Assembly: GCA_903892415.1 (NCBI GenBank)
Contig: CAITIQ010000369.1
Location: 62,001 to 126,000 of the forward strand
DNA from: an uncultured delta proteobacterium
Lineage (GTDB): Bacteria; Myxococcota_A; Polyangia; Polyangiales; Polyangiaceae
Direction of reading: 5' to 3'
Length of the DNA: 64,000 nt
The notes under the pieces are model-generated. The model was not told where the DNA came from. It searched no databases and saw only the letters and a program-made list of their open reading frames with translations. A program made the position numbers and the translations under genes. Shown here in pieces: positions 1-8,030 of this stretch (position 1 is its first letter; each line of letters starts with the position of its first letter).

Positions 1-1499
1 AACTGATCGGCCATGGCCTGCAGCAGCATGCCGTTACCTGCCGAACAGGAGTTCGACAGCTTGAAGTTCGAGATGTCGCCGTTCTTCATGAACAGCACCT
101 TGATGTCCTGCCCGCCGATGTCGCAGATCACGTCGACATCCCCGAAGAACTTCACCGCGCTCATCATGTGCGCGACCGTCTCGACGATGTTGACGTCGCT
201 CTTCACGCACTCTTGCAAAACGTCAGCGGCGTAGCCCGTCGCACCGAAGCCGAGCACCTCCAAGGTCGCGCCCTGGTCCTCGACGTAGCTGCGGATCTGC
301 GAGAGCAGCTCCTTGGTGTCTTGGATCGGGTTGCCCTTCGACAGTTGGTAGCCCTTGCAGACGATCTCCCCGTCTTCACCGAGCAACACGGCCTTGGAGG
401 AGGTGGAGCCGCCGTCCATACCGATCACGCCACGGACGACCTGCCCCGGCTCGAACTTCATCGGGCTGAAGCGCGGGATCTTGAACAGCTCAGCGAACTC
501 CGACTGCTCGTTCTTGGACTTGACGAGCGGCGGCCCAGCGCTCTGGCCGAGGCGCGCTTTGCGACCGTTCTTCATGTACTCGATCAGGCCGTCGAGCCCC
601 TTGTAGGCGCCCACTGCAGCGGGCTCTTCCATGCCGTAAACACAGGCACCGAAGGCTGCGTAGTACTGCGCGTTCTCGGGCACGAAGATCAGCTCTTCGA
701 TCGGAACGTCCTTGGGGTAGTCATAGCCGCGCTCGGCCCAAACCTCGGGGATACGCTTGCGCCAGCACTCCTGCAAAAAGGGCAGGTAGGTGTTGGGCCC
801 GCCGAGCAAAATGACCTTGTGCTTCAGCGTTGACCCGCGAGTCAGTACGCTCAAATTCTGCAGCACGATCGCGTCGGCGAGCGAGCAGAGGATCTCCTTG
901 GACGGGATGCCGCTCTTGACCAGATTGACGATGTCGGTCTCGGCGAAAACACCGCACTTGGCGGCGACGTGATGAAGCTTCGAGTCGTCGAAGTGGACCT
1001 TGACCGCGAGCTCCGGCGGCAGGCCAACCTTGATCATGCACTTGTCGATCGTGGCGCCGGTGCCCGAGGCGCATTTGTCGTTCATCGACGGGACAGCGGT
1101 GCGCTCGCCCGACTTTGGATCGACGTTGAACATGATGATCTTCGCGTCTTGGCCGCCAAGCTCAATCACGCTGCGTACGTCGGGGTGGAGCTTCTCCACG
1201 GCCAGCGCGACTGCGTTGACCTCCTGAACGAACTTGCCGCCGAGCGGCGTGCACAGCGGCATGGCGCCCGAGCCGGTCATGAAAACGCGCCAGCTCTTCG
1301 GGTCGGAGTTGGGGAAGCAAGCTGCGATCTCCTCGAGCAGCTCGACCACCTTCTCCGGCTGTTTGGTTTGGTGCCGCTGGTAGTCGCTCCAGACGATCTC
1401 AAGCGTCTTCGGGTCTAGAGCTACAGCTTTGACGGTGGTCGAACCAACATCAACGCCCAAGACCAACGGTTCACGACGTTCCGACGGTGCCATTCTCAT
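1..1499 (-). CDS. Acyl-CoA dehydratase activase, BadF/BadG/HgdC family (partial, runs off left edge)
   Basis: About 499 residues are visible; the 3' end lies outside the window. Family role: ATP-dependent [4Fe-4S] electron donor that activates 2-hydroxyacyl-CoA or benzoyl-CoA type (de)hydratases and reductases. Seen: a first ASKHA ATPase domain (GVDVGSTTVK at about residues 15-24, ELGGQDAK at about 113-120) with the cluster-ligand motif NDKCASGTG (Cys about 143) followed by AAKCGVFAETD. A second ASKHA domain begins near residue 350 (GMDGGSTSSKA, later DIGGQDIK and SCSAGNG). Two domains in tandem match the long activase type that usually carries an HgdB-like C-terminal half, which cannot be checked here. 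The start at 1499 has a GGGGAG ribosome site 7 bases upstream; a second ATG lies at 1493. It is divergent from a TetR regulator. The family call is firm; the substrate is unknown. Confidence 0.88.
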   Translation of the reverse strand, partial: MRMAPSERREPLVLGVDVGSTTVKAVALDPKTLEIVWSDYQRHQTKQPEKVVELLEEIAACFPNSDPKSWRVFMTGSGAMPLCTPLGGKFVQEVNAVALAVEKLHPDVRSVIELGGQDAKIIMFNVDPKSGERTAVPSMNDKCASGTGATIDKCMIKVGLPPELAVKVHFDDSKLHHVAAKCGVFAETDIVNLVKSGIPSKEILCSLADAIVLQNLSVLTRGSTLKHKVILLGGPNTYLPFLQECWRKRIPEVWAERGYDYPKDVPIEELIFVPENAQYYAAFGACVYGMEEPAAVGAYKGLDGLIEYMKNGRKARLGQSAGPPLVKSKNEQSEFAELFKIPRFSPMKFEPGQVVRGVIGMDGGSTSSKAVLLGEDGEIVCKGYQLSKGNPIQDTKELLSQIRSYVEDQGATLEVLGFGATGYAADVLQECVKSDVNIVETVAHMMSAVKFFGDVDVICDIGGQDIKVLFMKNGDISNFKLSNSCSAGNGMLLQAMADQ

Positions 1500-1539
1500 T
1501 CGTTATCTCCCCGGGGGTATCAACGGCCTACCCCCAAAC

Positions 1540-1557
1540 TGACTGGCGGGTCAGTCA
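1540..1557. promoter_or_regulatory. Palindromic TetR-type operator candidate
   Basis: TGACTGGCGGGTCAGTCA has perfect 6-base arms (TGACTG/CAGTCA) around a 6-base centre, in the gap between the activase and the divergent TetR gene. Size, symmetry and position fit an operator for the adjacent TetR protein, possibly controlling both genes. The function is inferred. Confidence 0.55.
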
Positions 1558-1618
1558 CTGGTATCACCCGCACTTCACTGGGGCAACTCGCTTATGATGT
1601 GACGTAACGTTAGGCGCC

Positions 1619-2335
1619 GTGGGAAAAGCTGGAGAAAAGTCGTTGGCAGCGCCGGTGAACCAACGCACCGTCTGTTCCGTGAGCGGTGAGCGCGTGGACA
1701 AGAAAGAGCGGCATCAAGTGCTTTTGCACGCCGCTCGGGATGTATTCGCAGCGCGCGGCTACCACGACGCGAAGGTCGAGGACATCTGCGCTCGCGCCAA
1801 CGTCGCCAAGGGAACGTACTACCTCTACTTCAAGGACAAACGCGCGGTGCTCGAGGAGCTGGTGGACGGCCTCTTCTCCCGCATCGGTGCCGCCATTCTG
1901 CGCGTGGACGTCGAGGGCGAAGTCAGGCCGCAGGTCGAGCACAACATCCGTGCGATTGTGGCCGTCTTTCTCGATGACCCAGCGCTTACGCGCTTGCTCT
2001 TGTCCTACGCTGCCGGGCTCGATCCGGCGTTCGTTCAGAAGATCGGCAGCTTCTACGACAGCGCGCGCATGATGTTGAGCGCTGCTTTGCGCGAAGGCCA
2101 ACGGCTCGGCATCGTCATGCAAGGGTCGCCCGAGTTCTTCGCCACGGTCACGCTCGGCGTGCTCAAGGAGGTCTTGCTCGAGGCCTCCACGCTTGGTCGG
2201 GTTCGGCCGCGCGAAGAGATTGTGCGCGACCTGTTCGAGTTCTTGCAAGGCGGCTACTTGCGCATGCCCGCGCTCGAGAGCGCCTCCCCACCGCTAGTAC
2301 AAGCGAAGAGAAAGCGCACCGTCCGCGCGGACTGA
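1619..2335 (+). CDS. TetR/AcrR family transcriptional regulator
   Basis: 238 residues from the GTG at 1619. An N-terminal helix-turn-helix is visible at about residues 30-75 (ARDVFAARGYHDAKVEDICA, then ANVAKGTYYLYFKDK), followed by an all-helical ligand-binding domain, the usual TetR length and plan. The start is uncertain: a TTG at 1643 has a GGAG eight bases upstream, and a GTG at 1679 also precedes the HTH. It is divergent from the acyl-CoA dehydratase activase across an 18-base palindrome, so autoregulation and control of the activase is a reasonable inference. TetR proteins next to acyl-CoA enzymes often sense CoA thioesters; the ligand is not known here. Confidence 0.85.
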   Translation: MGKAGEKSLAAPVNQRTVCSVSGERVDKKERHQVLLHAARDVFAARGYHDAKVEDICARANVAKGTYYLYFKDKRAVLEELVDGLFSRIGAAILRVDVEGEVRPQVEHNIRAIVAVFLDDPALTRLLLSYAAGLDPAFVQKIGSFYDSARMMLSAALREGQRLGIVMQGSPEFFATVTLGVLKEVLLEASTLGRVRPREEIVRDLFEFLQGGYLRMPALESASPPLVQAKRKRTVRAD

Positions 2336-2393
2336 GACGCGCCAGAAGCTGACTCTTGGCGGGCGTCACGTCACGCGCTAGACGGGCCGCAGT

Positions 2394-3038
2394 ATGCGAA
2401 TCACCCGGCCTGTCTGGAGACAGTTCTCGCCCAAGTTCATCGATAACGCGGCCGAGTGGGTGCGCTCCGGCGGCCACGCGGTGATCGTGTATCGACCGTC
2501 CAAGCTGCGGCTCGTGCTCGGAGTGGACAAGAAGGGTGAGCTCACCGAGCAAGGGCTCTGGGCAGTGCTGGCGCTCGAGCAACACCGCGCGAAAAAGGAG
2601 AAAGAAGGGCCGCTCAAAGGGCTATTCACCATCCTGGCTGCGCCGCATGCTCGCTACGCGACGCTCGACTGGTGCGAGCGGGATTCGGGCTTCGCCAAGC
2701 CCACCCGCGTGCTCAAGCTCGACTGCCTCGAATGCGGCGCCTGCTGCCACGAGTCCAACGTCATCCTCTATGACTCGGACCTCGAGCGCTTCCGCGAGGC
2801 CGGTCGTACGGATCTGCTTACCAACAAGCATCTGATTCGCAAGAAGGACGGCAAGCTGCGTCTCCGCTTCCTTCCCTCGGGTCGCTGCCCCCAACTCGAG
2901 TCGGACAACAAGTGCAACGTGTACGCTGCCAGGCCGTTTAATTGCAGCGTGTTTCCAGCAGGCAGTGAAGCGTGCCTCGCGGCGCGCGAATCGACGCTCA
3001 ACCTGCGCGATGACGTGGACGCGCGCCCTCTTGCCTAG
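2394..3038 (+). CDS. YkgJ-type cysteine cluster protein
   Basis: 214 residues. The C-terminal half carries the Cys-cluster pattern of the YkgJ/UPF0153 family: CLECGACCHES at about residues 111-121, then RCPQLESDNKCNVYAARP, then NCSVFPAGSEAC. These cysteines probably bind a metal or Fe-S centre; the family has no settled biochemical role. The N-terminal 100 residues are basic and carry no motif I recognise. No signal peptide, so cytoplasmic. It starts 58 bases after the TetR gene in the same direction and could be cotranscribed. Confidence 0.75.
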   Translation: MRITRPVWRQFSPKFIDNAAEWVRSGGHAVIVYRPSKLRLVLGVDKKGELTEQGLWAVLALEQHRAKKEKEGPLKGLFTILAAPHARYATLDWCERDSGFAKPTRVLKLDCLECGACCHESNVILYDSDLERFREAGRTDLLTNKHLIRKKDGKLRLRFLPSGRCPQLESDNKCNVYAARPFNCSVFPAGSEACLAARESTLNLRDDVDARPLA

Positions 3039-3147
3039 TTGGCTCCAAGCCCCCAAAGAGCGCCAGTGACGCGCCTCCCGCGTGTTGCGTCCCCAATCAG
3101 GGGAATCTTCACGTGACTTCCCTCTCCCACCCGAGAAAGCTTGCGCC

Positions 3148-3561
3148 GTGTACGAAATCCTAAAGCTGGTTCATCTCCTCTCGATGGCGGTTTGGTTTGG
3201 CGCAACGCTGACCATCGCGAGCGATGCGCGTCGCAGCCTCGCGCTTGGTAAAGCCCACGTGACCGAGCTCGTGACTCGCATCGACCGCTCGGCGGTGATC
3301 TCGATCGCCTTCGGTTTGGTGACCATCGTCAGCGGTGTCGCGCTGATCTTTCAGTTAGGCGGCTTCAAAGCCGTTTCCCCGCGGATTCATGCAAGCCTGC
3401 TGCTCGCGTTGATCGCCCTCGCGCTCGAAATGATGGCGCTTCGCCCGGCGATTGCGCGGCTCAGTGAAGAGGGCGCCAAGCCCGGGAAGATCGCCATGTT
3501 CGGCGGCATCGGTCACCTGCTCAAGCTGGTGATCTTGGTGCTGATGGTGCTCCGCTTCTGA
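3148..3561 (+). CDS. Small integral membrane protein (four predicted helices)
   Basis: 137 residues from the GTG at 3148; a longer in-frame GTG start exists at 3082, but its extra residues are polar and look untranslated. Four hydrophobic segments are visible: HLLSMAVWFGATLTI, a second at SAVISIAFGLVTIVSGVALI, a third at SLLLALIALALEMM, and the C-terminal LLKLVILVLMVL. The opening His in the first helix and four-helix plan recall CopD/DUF2269-like membrane proteins, some of which bind haem or copper, but I cannot assign a function. It converges on the STPK gene with only 13 bases between stop codons. Confidence 0.6.
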   Translation: MYEILKLVHLLSMAVWFGATLTIASDARRSLALGKAHVTELVTRIDRSAVISIAFGLVTIVSGVALIFQLGGFKAVSPRIHASLLLALIALALEMMALRPAIARLSEEGAKPGKIAMFGGIGHLLKLVILVLMVLRF

Positions 3562-3568
3562 GCGGAGC
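3549..3568. terminator. Hairpin between convergent genes
   Basis: GCTCCGCT-tctg-AGCGGAGC is a perfect 8-bp stem with a 4-base loop, overlapping the stop of the membrane-protein gene and reaching towards the stop of the opposing kinase gene. It could terminate in both directions; there is no clear U tract. Confidence 0.4.
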
Positions 3569-3574
3569 GGCGAG

Positions 3575-5734
3575 CTACTTGGGGCTGGCCGCGCAGCGGA
3601 AGCCCACGGTGGGGTGGGCGTAGCCAACCGGGCGTTTCTCACGCGCGGTGAGCAGCAGCAGCGTAGGCCCGTCGAAAAAATTCCCGCCTTTGGTGATGGC
3701 TTCTGCGGCCGAGACCCACTCAGAGACGTTGCCGCCGAAATCCTGAAGCTTGAGCGGCGTCTTGTCTGCGTTGTGCGTGCCCACCTCGCAGGTTGCAGCC
3801 GGCTCGTTCGACTTGCAGGCGTCATTCTTGTCGAAGCACGCTTGCTCGCAGGTCGGCGCGCTGCTGCCCCAAACGTAGGCGTTCTTGTTTGGGCCAGCCG
3901 CTGCGAGTAGCCACTCGGCTTCGCTCGGGAGTCGCTTGCCTAGCCAAGAACAGTAGGTGTCGGCTTGCGAGTAGGTCACACAGTTCGCTGGGTGATTCTG
4001 GGCGTTGGCGCGACCGAGGTTGCATAGCGGCTTCCAGGTAGCGACGTCATCGATTCCAAGCGGCGTATCCGCGCCGCGGCAGCCTCCTGCGTTGACGCAG
4101 GCCTTGAAGCGACGAGCCGTCACCTCGTTGGCATCGATGAAGAAGGTGGCGACGGCCGTCTCGGTGCCGTCATCGCCCAGCGTCACCGACCCGCCTGCGA
4201 TCTTTACCATGTCCTCGAAGTCGAGCGGCGGCGCGACCACGACCGCGGAAGAAGCCGAAGGCGCGGCACTGGGCGTAGCGGAGGGCACCACGGCGGGCGC
4301 CGCGGAGGCCGAAACCGAAACACTCGGTTTGGCGCTGGCTTTGGCTGAAGCGGTTGAGGAGGGGCGGGGCACCGGGCGGTCCGATGAACGCGGCGCCGAG
4401 GTGGAGGAGGGGCCTGCCGAACGCAACGCGCTGGGCGCTGGATCCGGCGTGGCTGAGCTATTGAGCGTGCGGTAGGCGAAGTAGCCGCCGCCCGCGAAGA
4501 TCAAGCCGCCCGCCGCTAACCAGCCGATCATGCTCGAGCGCTCCCGCTCGGCGGTGGTGCTCAGCTTCGCCGCTTTGGCTGCCGCATCCGTGTCTTCGAG
4601 CGCTGATTCTTTCTTGGTCTTGATCAGCTCTACCGGCATGGTTGGACCAAAGGCGCTCTTGCTACTCGCGCCCGTCTCGAGCAGCTGGTGCTTGGCTGCG
4701 AACTCGGAGGTCTCCAACATCGAATCAGAGGCTGAGACTTTGCTGCCGGGCTTGCTCGACCCGGGCCAACTCGGAGTTCCTGACGTGGGCGCGAGGCCCT
4801 TCATCGCCGCATCCAGATCCGCCCAGAACTCGGTCGCGTTGGCGTAGCGATTCTTCGGCTCGACCTCGAGGGCTTTGTGCAACGCGGCCTCGACAGCGTC
4901 TGGCACGAGGATGCCACGCGAGCGCAAGGTTGGCCGAATCGCCGGATCGGCCGAGGCGATGTAGAGCTGCGTAGGGTCATCCCCCTCGAGCGCTTTGCGC
5001 CCGCTGACGCACTCCACCAGCACCAGCGCCAACGCGAACACATCGGTCCACGGGCCGGTCGCACCGCGTTGCTTATTGAACTGCTCCGGAGCGCCATAAC
5101 GCGGGGTGAAGGCGGTAGGCGCCATGGCCGTCGACTCGAGCGCGGTGGTGTACCCGCGGTGGTCCGAAAGCACTTTGGCGATGCCGAAGTCCAGCACCTT
5201 GGTGGTCTTCTTACCGCCAACGTCGCTCACGAAAATGTTCGCCGGCTTCACATCGCGGTGAGCGACCTTCTGCGCGTGCGCAACGCCCAAAGCTTTCGCC
5301 GCAGCATCCAGCAATTGCACGGCTTCGGCCAGCGCGAGCGGCGGTAGGTTGCTGGCCTCTCGGCGTTGCAGGTATTGCGCGAGCGTCTCGCCCTCGAGCC
5401 ACTCCATCACCAAATATGGAACCCATTGGCCAGCCTCGGTTTGGAACGCGCCTACGTCGAGCGCCTGAACGATGCCGCTCGTCGCCTTCGAAAGCCGATG
5501 CAACAAGCGACCTTCGTCTTGCAGCTTCTCGAGTAGCTCATTGCGTGCGGCCTCATCCAACGAGGCTGGTAACTTGAGGCACTTGATGGCGATGACCTCG
5601 CCGAAGCCCTTGTGCACCCCGCGATAGACCACACCGAAGCCGCCGTCCCCGATCACCGAGGCAACACGGTATTTGCCGTCGATCGTGACGCCACAAAGGT
5701 CGAACGGATCGAGAGGCTCCACGGGCATGGTCAT
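3575..5734 (-). CDS. Membrane-anchored Ser/Thr protein kinase with C-terminal SUMF1 (FGE-like) domain
   Basis: 719 residues from the ATG at 5734 (a GTG at 5779 would add 15). The N-terminal Hanks kinase domain spans about residues 15-290: Gly loop IGDGGFGVVYRG, VIAIKCLK lysine, catalytic HRDVKPANIF, DFGIAK, and an APE-like GAPEQF. A Ser/Ala/Thr/Pro linker flanks one transmembrane helix near residue 415 (WLAAGGLIFAGGGYFAY). The extracytoplasmic end is a formylglycine-generating-enzyme-like fold (KLQDFGGNVSEWVSA, ending VGFRCA). The usual catalytic cysteines of true FGE are not at the KGGNFFDG position, so it is probably a sensor or binding domain. The kinase motifs are intact, so it should be active. 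Confidence 0.9.
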   Translation of the reverse strand: MTMPVEPLDPFDLCGVTIDGKYRVASVIGDGGFGVVYRGVHKGFGEVIAIKCLKLPASLDEAARNELLEKLQDEGRLLHRLSKATSGIVQALDVGAFQTEAGQWVPYLVMEWLEGETLAQYLQRREASNLPPLALAEAVQLLDAAAKALGVAHAQKVAHRDVKPANIFVSDVGGKKTTKVLDFGIAKVLSDHRGYTTALESTAMAPTAFTPRYGAPEQFNKQRGATGPWTDVFALALVLVECVSGRKALEGDDPTQLYIASADPAIRPTLRSRGILVPDAVEAALHKALEVEPKNRYANATEFWADLDAAMKGLAPTSGTPSWPGSSKPGSKVSASDSMLETSEFAAKHQLLETGASSKSAFGPTMPVELIKTKKESALEDTDAAAKAAKLSTTAERERSSMIGWLAAGGLIFAGGGYFAYRTLNSSATPDPAPSALRSAGPSSTSAPRSSDRPVPRPSSTASAKASAKPSVSVSASAAPAVVPSATPSAAPSASSAVVVAPPLDFEDMVKIAGGSVTLGDDGTETAVATFFIDANEVTARRFKACVNAGGCRGADTPLGIDDVATWKPLCNLGRANAQNHPANCVTYSQADTYCSWLGKRLPSEAEWLLAAAGPNKNAYVWGSSAPTCEQACFDKNDACKSNEPAATCEVGTHNADKTPLKLQDFGGNVSEWVSAAEAITKGGNFFDGPTLLLLTAREKRPVGYAHPTVGFRCAASPK

Positions 5735-5852
5735 AGCCCAAGGCGGGCTGCTTTGGAACGATGACGCCGCGCTTTCCACCGAAGCGCGACTCGCGTCGCC
5801 AGGGCCCGGTCTCGGACTTGCGCGCCCCAGCGGGCACTGTTACTTCGCCGAC

Positions 5853-6368
5853 GTGAAGCTCGAACCTCCTTGCGCCTTCGACGAGGCGTTTCTCGCCGAT
5901 CTTCCGTACGACCCGGAGGTGCTCTTCTTCGACTCGATCCTGGCGGTGGACCTCGAGAAGCAGCAAATTCGCTGTCGTATGCCAACGGACCGCCCGCTGC
6001 CGCTGACCAGCTCGCAGCGTGCCCACGCAGTGCGGCACCCGCAGCATGTTGCTGGCGCGGTGATGGTTCATGCAACCGGCATGTTGGGCTTCGTTCACGC
6101 GTACCACTTGCTCGGACTTCGACATCACGAGGGTTGGGTCGGCTACGGCACGCACATTCATCGCGCCGTCTTCCGCAAGCTGGTGAGCCCAGGTGAGCCT
6201 ATCATCGCTACTTGCACAGCCGTGCGTTCGCGCATCGGTAAGGTGCGCCACTTCGTAAAGTACGAGTTCGAGTTCATGCATGAAGGGCAGCTTTGCTACG
6301 AGAGCGAGCAGTCCGCGGTGTGGCTAAACACCAATGAAGCGGGGGCCCTCGCGGCGCTTTCCTCATGA
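5853..6368 (+). CDS. Hotdog-fold protein, thioesterase/dehydratase-like
   Basis: 171 residues from the GTG at 5853; a longer in-frame start would overlap the divergent kinase gene. Sequence character fits a FabZ/FabA-type hotdog: a central hydrophobic helix (VAGAVMVHATGMLGFVHAYH) then alternating strands around GYGTHIHRAVFRKLVSPGE and FVKYEFEFMHEGQLCYES. Hotdog enzymes act on acyl-CoA or acyl-ACP thioesters; the active-site residues cannot be assigned from the sequence alone. Its stop overlaps the start of the downstream ygfZ-like gene (ATGA at 6365-6368), implying translational coupling. The fold is a good inference; the substrate is unknown. Confidence 0.68.
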   Translation: MKLEPPCAFDEAFLADLPYDPEVLFFDSILAVDLEKQQIRCRMPTDRPLPLTSSQRAHAVRHPQHVAGAVMVHATGMLGFVHAYHLLGLRHHEGWVGYGTHIHRAVFRKLVSPGEPIIATCTAVRSRIGKVRHFVKYEFEFMHEGQLCYESEQSAVWLNTNEAGALAALSS

Positions 6369-7243
6369 GCCTGCTACTTCGTCCAATCGAATGCGCGACT
6401 TTGGTGATCAGCGGCGGGGACCGGCAGCGCTGGTTCAACGGCATGGTCACCGCGGACCTCAACAGCTTGAAAGCCGGTGGCGTGCTGGCTGGATTGATCG
6501 TGCAGAAGACCGGCAAGCTCCGCGCGGAGGTGCTGGTCGCGAACGCCACCGAGCAGCTCTTGGTCTCACTGCCGGATACGCAGGCGGACGAGATCGCCGC
6601 AGAGCTCGATCGCTACTTGGTAATGGACGACGCAGAGCTGCGCGTAGCCCGCGGTGAGTACGTCTGGCGTAGCGCCTTCGGCTTGGAGCGCGGTGCGAGT
6701 GAGCAGCCGCTGCTCGCGGCCGGGGCAGCGGCTGCCGCCTGGGTCAAACGTGGTGGAGCTTTTGCGCTGACCTGCGTCACCGCCATGGCGCAACAACCCG
6801 CAGTTGAGGCGGTCTTGCAGCAGACCTTCAAGGCCGAAGCGCCGGCCGAGGCGGATTGGCAGACGTTTCGCGTGGGCGCATTTTTGCCCGAGCGCGGGGT
6901 GGACTTCGAGGATGCCTATCCACAAGAGGCCGCCCTGGAGCTTGATGCAGTGTCCTTCCAGAAGGGCTGCTACCTCGGCCAGGAGGCGGTCTTTATGTTG
7001 CAGCACCGTGGTCACGTGAAGAAGCGGCTGGTGCAGCTCGCGATCGAGGGCGTTGTGGAGGCTGGAGACGCCGTTCACAACGCCGAAGGGGTCGAGGTAG
7101 GGCATATCACCTCGCTGGGGAGCGGCATGGCGTTGGCCATGGTCAAGTACAAGTCGGCCTTTGCTGGCACGGAGCTGACCGTGCGCGGTGGCGCTGCAAA
7201 GGTGACTTCGCTGCTCGCGCTCGTGCCTGAAGCGGGTGCGTAG
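6365..7243 (+). CDS. ygfZ: YgfZ/GcvT-like folate-binding protein
   Basis: 292 residues with the YgfZ signature KGCYLGQEAVFMLQHRG at about residues 199-215, which includes the conserved Cys. The N-terminal GcvT-type domain (RQRWFNGMVTADLNSL) and short C-terminal barrel are present, matching family length. YgfZ proteins bind tetrahydrofolate and support assembly or repair of certain Fe-S enzymes and tRNA thiomodification; they act in the cytoplasm. The start overlaps the stop of the hotdog gene by four bases, so the two are almost certainly one operon. That pairing is not the usual ygfZ context I know. Confidence 0.85.
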   Translation: MSLLLRPIECATLVISGGDRQRWFNGMVTADLNSLKAGGVLAGLIVQKTGKLRAEVLVANATEQLLVSLPDTQADEIAAELDRYLVMDDAELRVARGEYVWRSAFGLERGASEQPLLAAGAAAAAWVKRGGAFALTCVTAMAQQPAVEAVLQQTFKAEAPAEADWQTFRVGAFLPERGVDFEDAYPQEAALELDAVSFQKGCYLGQEAVFMLQHRGHVKKRLVQLAIEGVVEAGDAVHNAEGVEVGHITSLGSGMALAMVKYKSAFAGTELTVRGGAAKVTSLLALVPEAGA

Positions 7244-7303
7244 TCGCGGAGGGCGGTTCGCGCTGAGCGGGCTTCGCGCCTCACGCTCGGGTGAACCGAC
7301 CCA

Positions 7304-7323
7304 TGACTCGCGGGTCAGAGTCA
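7304..7323. promoter_or_regulatory. Palindrome resembling the TetR-type site at 1540
   Basis: TGACTCGCGGGTCAGAGTCA has 6-base arms (TGACTC/GAGTCA) and a centre almost identical to that of the 1540-1557 palindrome (TGACT.GCGGGTCAG..CA). It lies about 100 bases upstream of the lipoprotein gene at 7425, after ygfZ. It may be a second site for the same TetR regulator. The function is inferred. Confidence 0.4.
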
Positions 7324-7424
7324 CGCCTGGATTGTTTGCGATTGTTAGCGCGAAACGCGTTGACGAAGCTTGGTCACCACGCCGGCATGCTGATTGCTCA
7401 GCGTCGGTCCGAGGAATGACGACC

Positions 7425-7964
7425 ATGACCAAGACGTTTGCTCGCGCGCTGTTTACTTCCCTCGCAATTGGCGGTTTCGCCATGACCCTCTCCGGCTGTG
7501 AGCTTGGCTTGCTGGTCGCTGCAGTGACTGATGAGGACGACACGTACGAGTACGAGGACGACTACTACGACGATGGCGGCTACGACTCCGTCGGCGTCCA
7601 ACTCGAGCTCTTGGACTTCGAGGGCACGCTCGGTGAGGCCACCTTCGACGGCGGACAGCTGGGCGATGCTTGGGTGACCGACAACGACGCCTCCATCACG
7701 CTCTACGCAACCAAGGCGATGACCGCATTTTACTTGTACGGGGAGAAGCGCCAGCAACTCTTTAGCGCCGGCTCCTCGATCGTCCTCGACGGTGGCGACA
7801 ACTACGGCTGCTCTGGCACTAACTACGAATACGAGGCAGACCCGGTCACCGGCACGCTCGAGGTAGCAGAGAGCGAAGACCCGAATATGCTGCTCGTAAG
7901 CTTCGCTTTGGACTACGGCAGCGGTCAGTACATGACCGGCAGCTTCGAGCTTGCGAAGCTGTAG
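7425..7964 (+). CDS. Acidic lipoprotein of unknown function
   Basis: 179 residues from the ATG at 7425, chosen over the ATG at 7416 because GAGG at 7411-7414 is correctly spaced only for 7425. The signal peptide ends in the lipobox LSGC at about residue 25. A strongly acidic Asp/Glu/Tyr stretch follows (DEDDTYEYEDDYYDDGG), then a beta-rich domain with repeated Thr/Ser/Tyr strands and GTLEV/GSFEL turns. Probably an outer-membrane or periplasmic lipoprotein. The acidic stretch could bind metal or act as a spacer. No family recognised. A possible TetR-type palindrome lies about 100 bases upstream. Confidence 0.7.
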   Translation: MTKTFARALFTSLAIGGFAMTLSGCELGLLVAAVTDEDDTYEYEDDYYDDGGYDSVGVQLELLDFEGTLGEATFDGGQLGDAWVTDNDASITLYATKAMTAFYLYGEKRQQLFSAGSSIVLDGGDNYGCSGTNYEYEADPVTGTLEVAESEDPNMLLVSFALDYGSGQYMTGSFELAKL

Positions 7965-7977
7965 GCGAATCTTCGCA
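7952..7977 (+). terminator. Hairpin at end of acidic lipoprotein gene
   Basis: TGCGAAG and CTTCGCA pair across 12 bases spanning the stop codon at 7964. There is no U tract, and the next gene begins 54 bases later in the same direction, so it may only attenuate. Confidence 0.3.
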
Positions 7978-8030
7978 GCAGAACGACTGAAGAAACTCCA
8001 CGCCTCCGGCCAAGCTCAGTTGGAGGCAGA

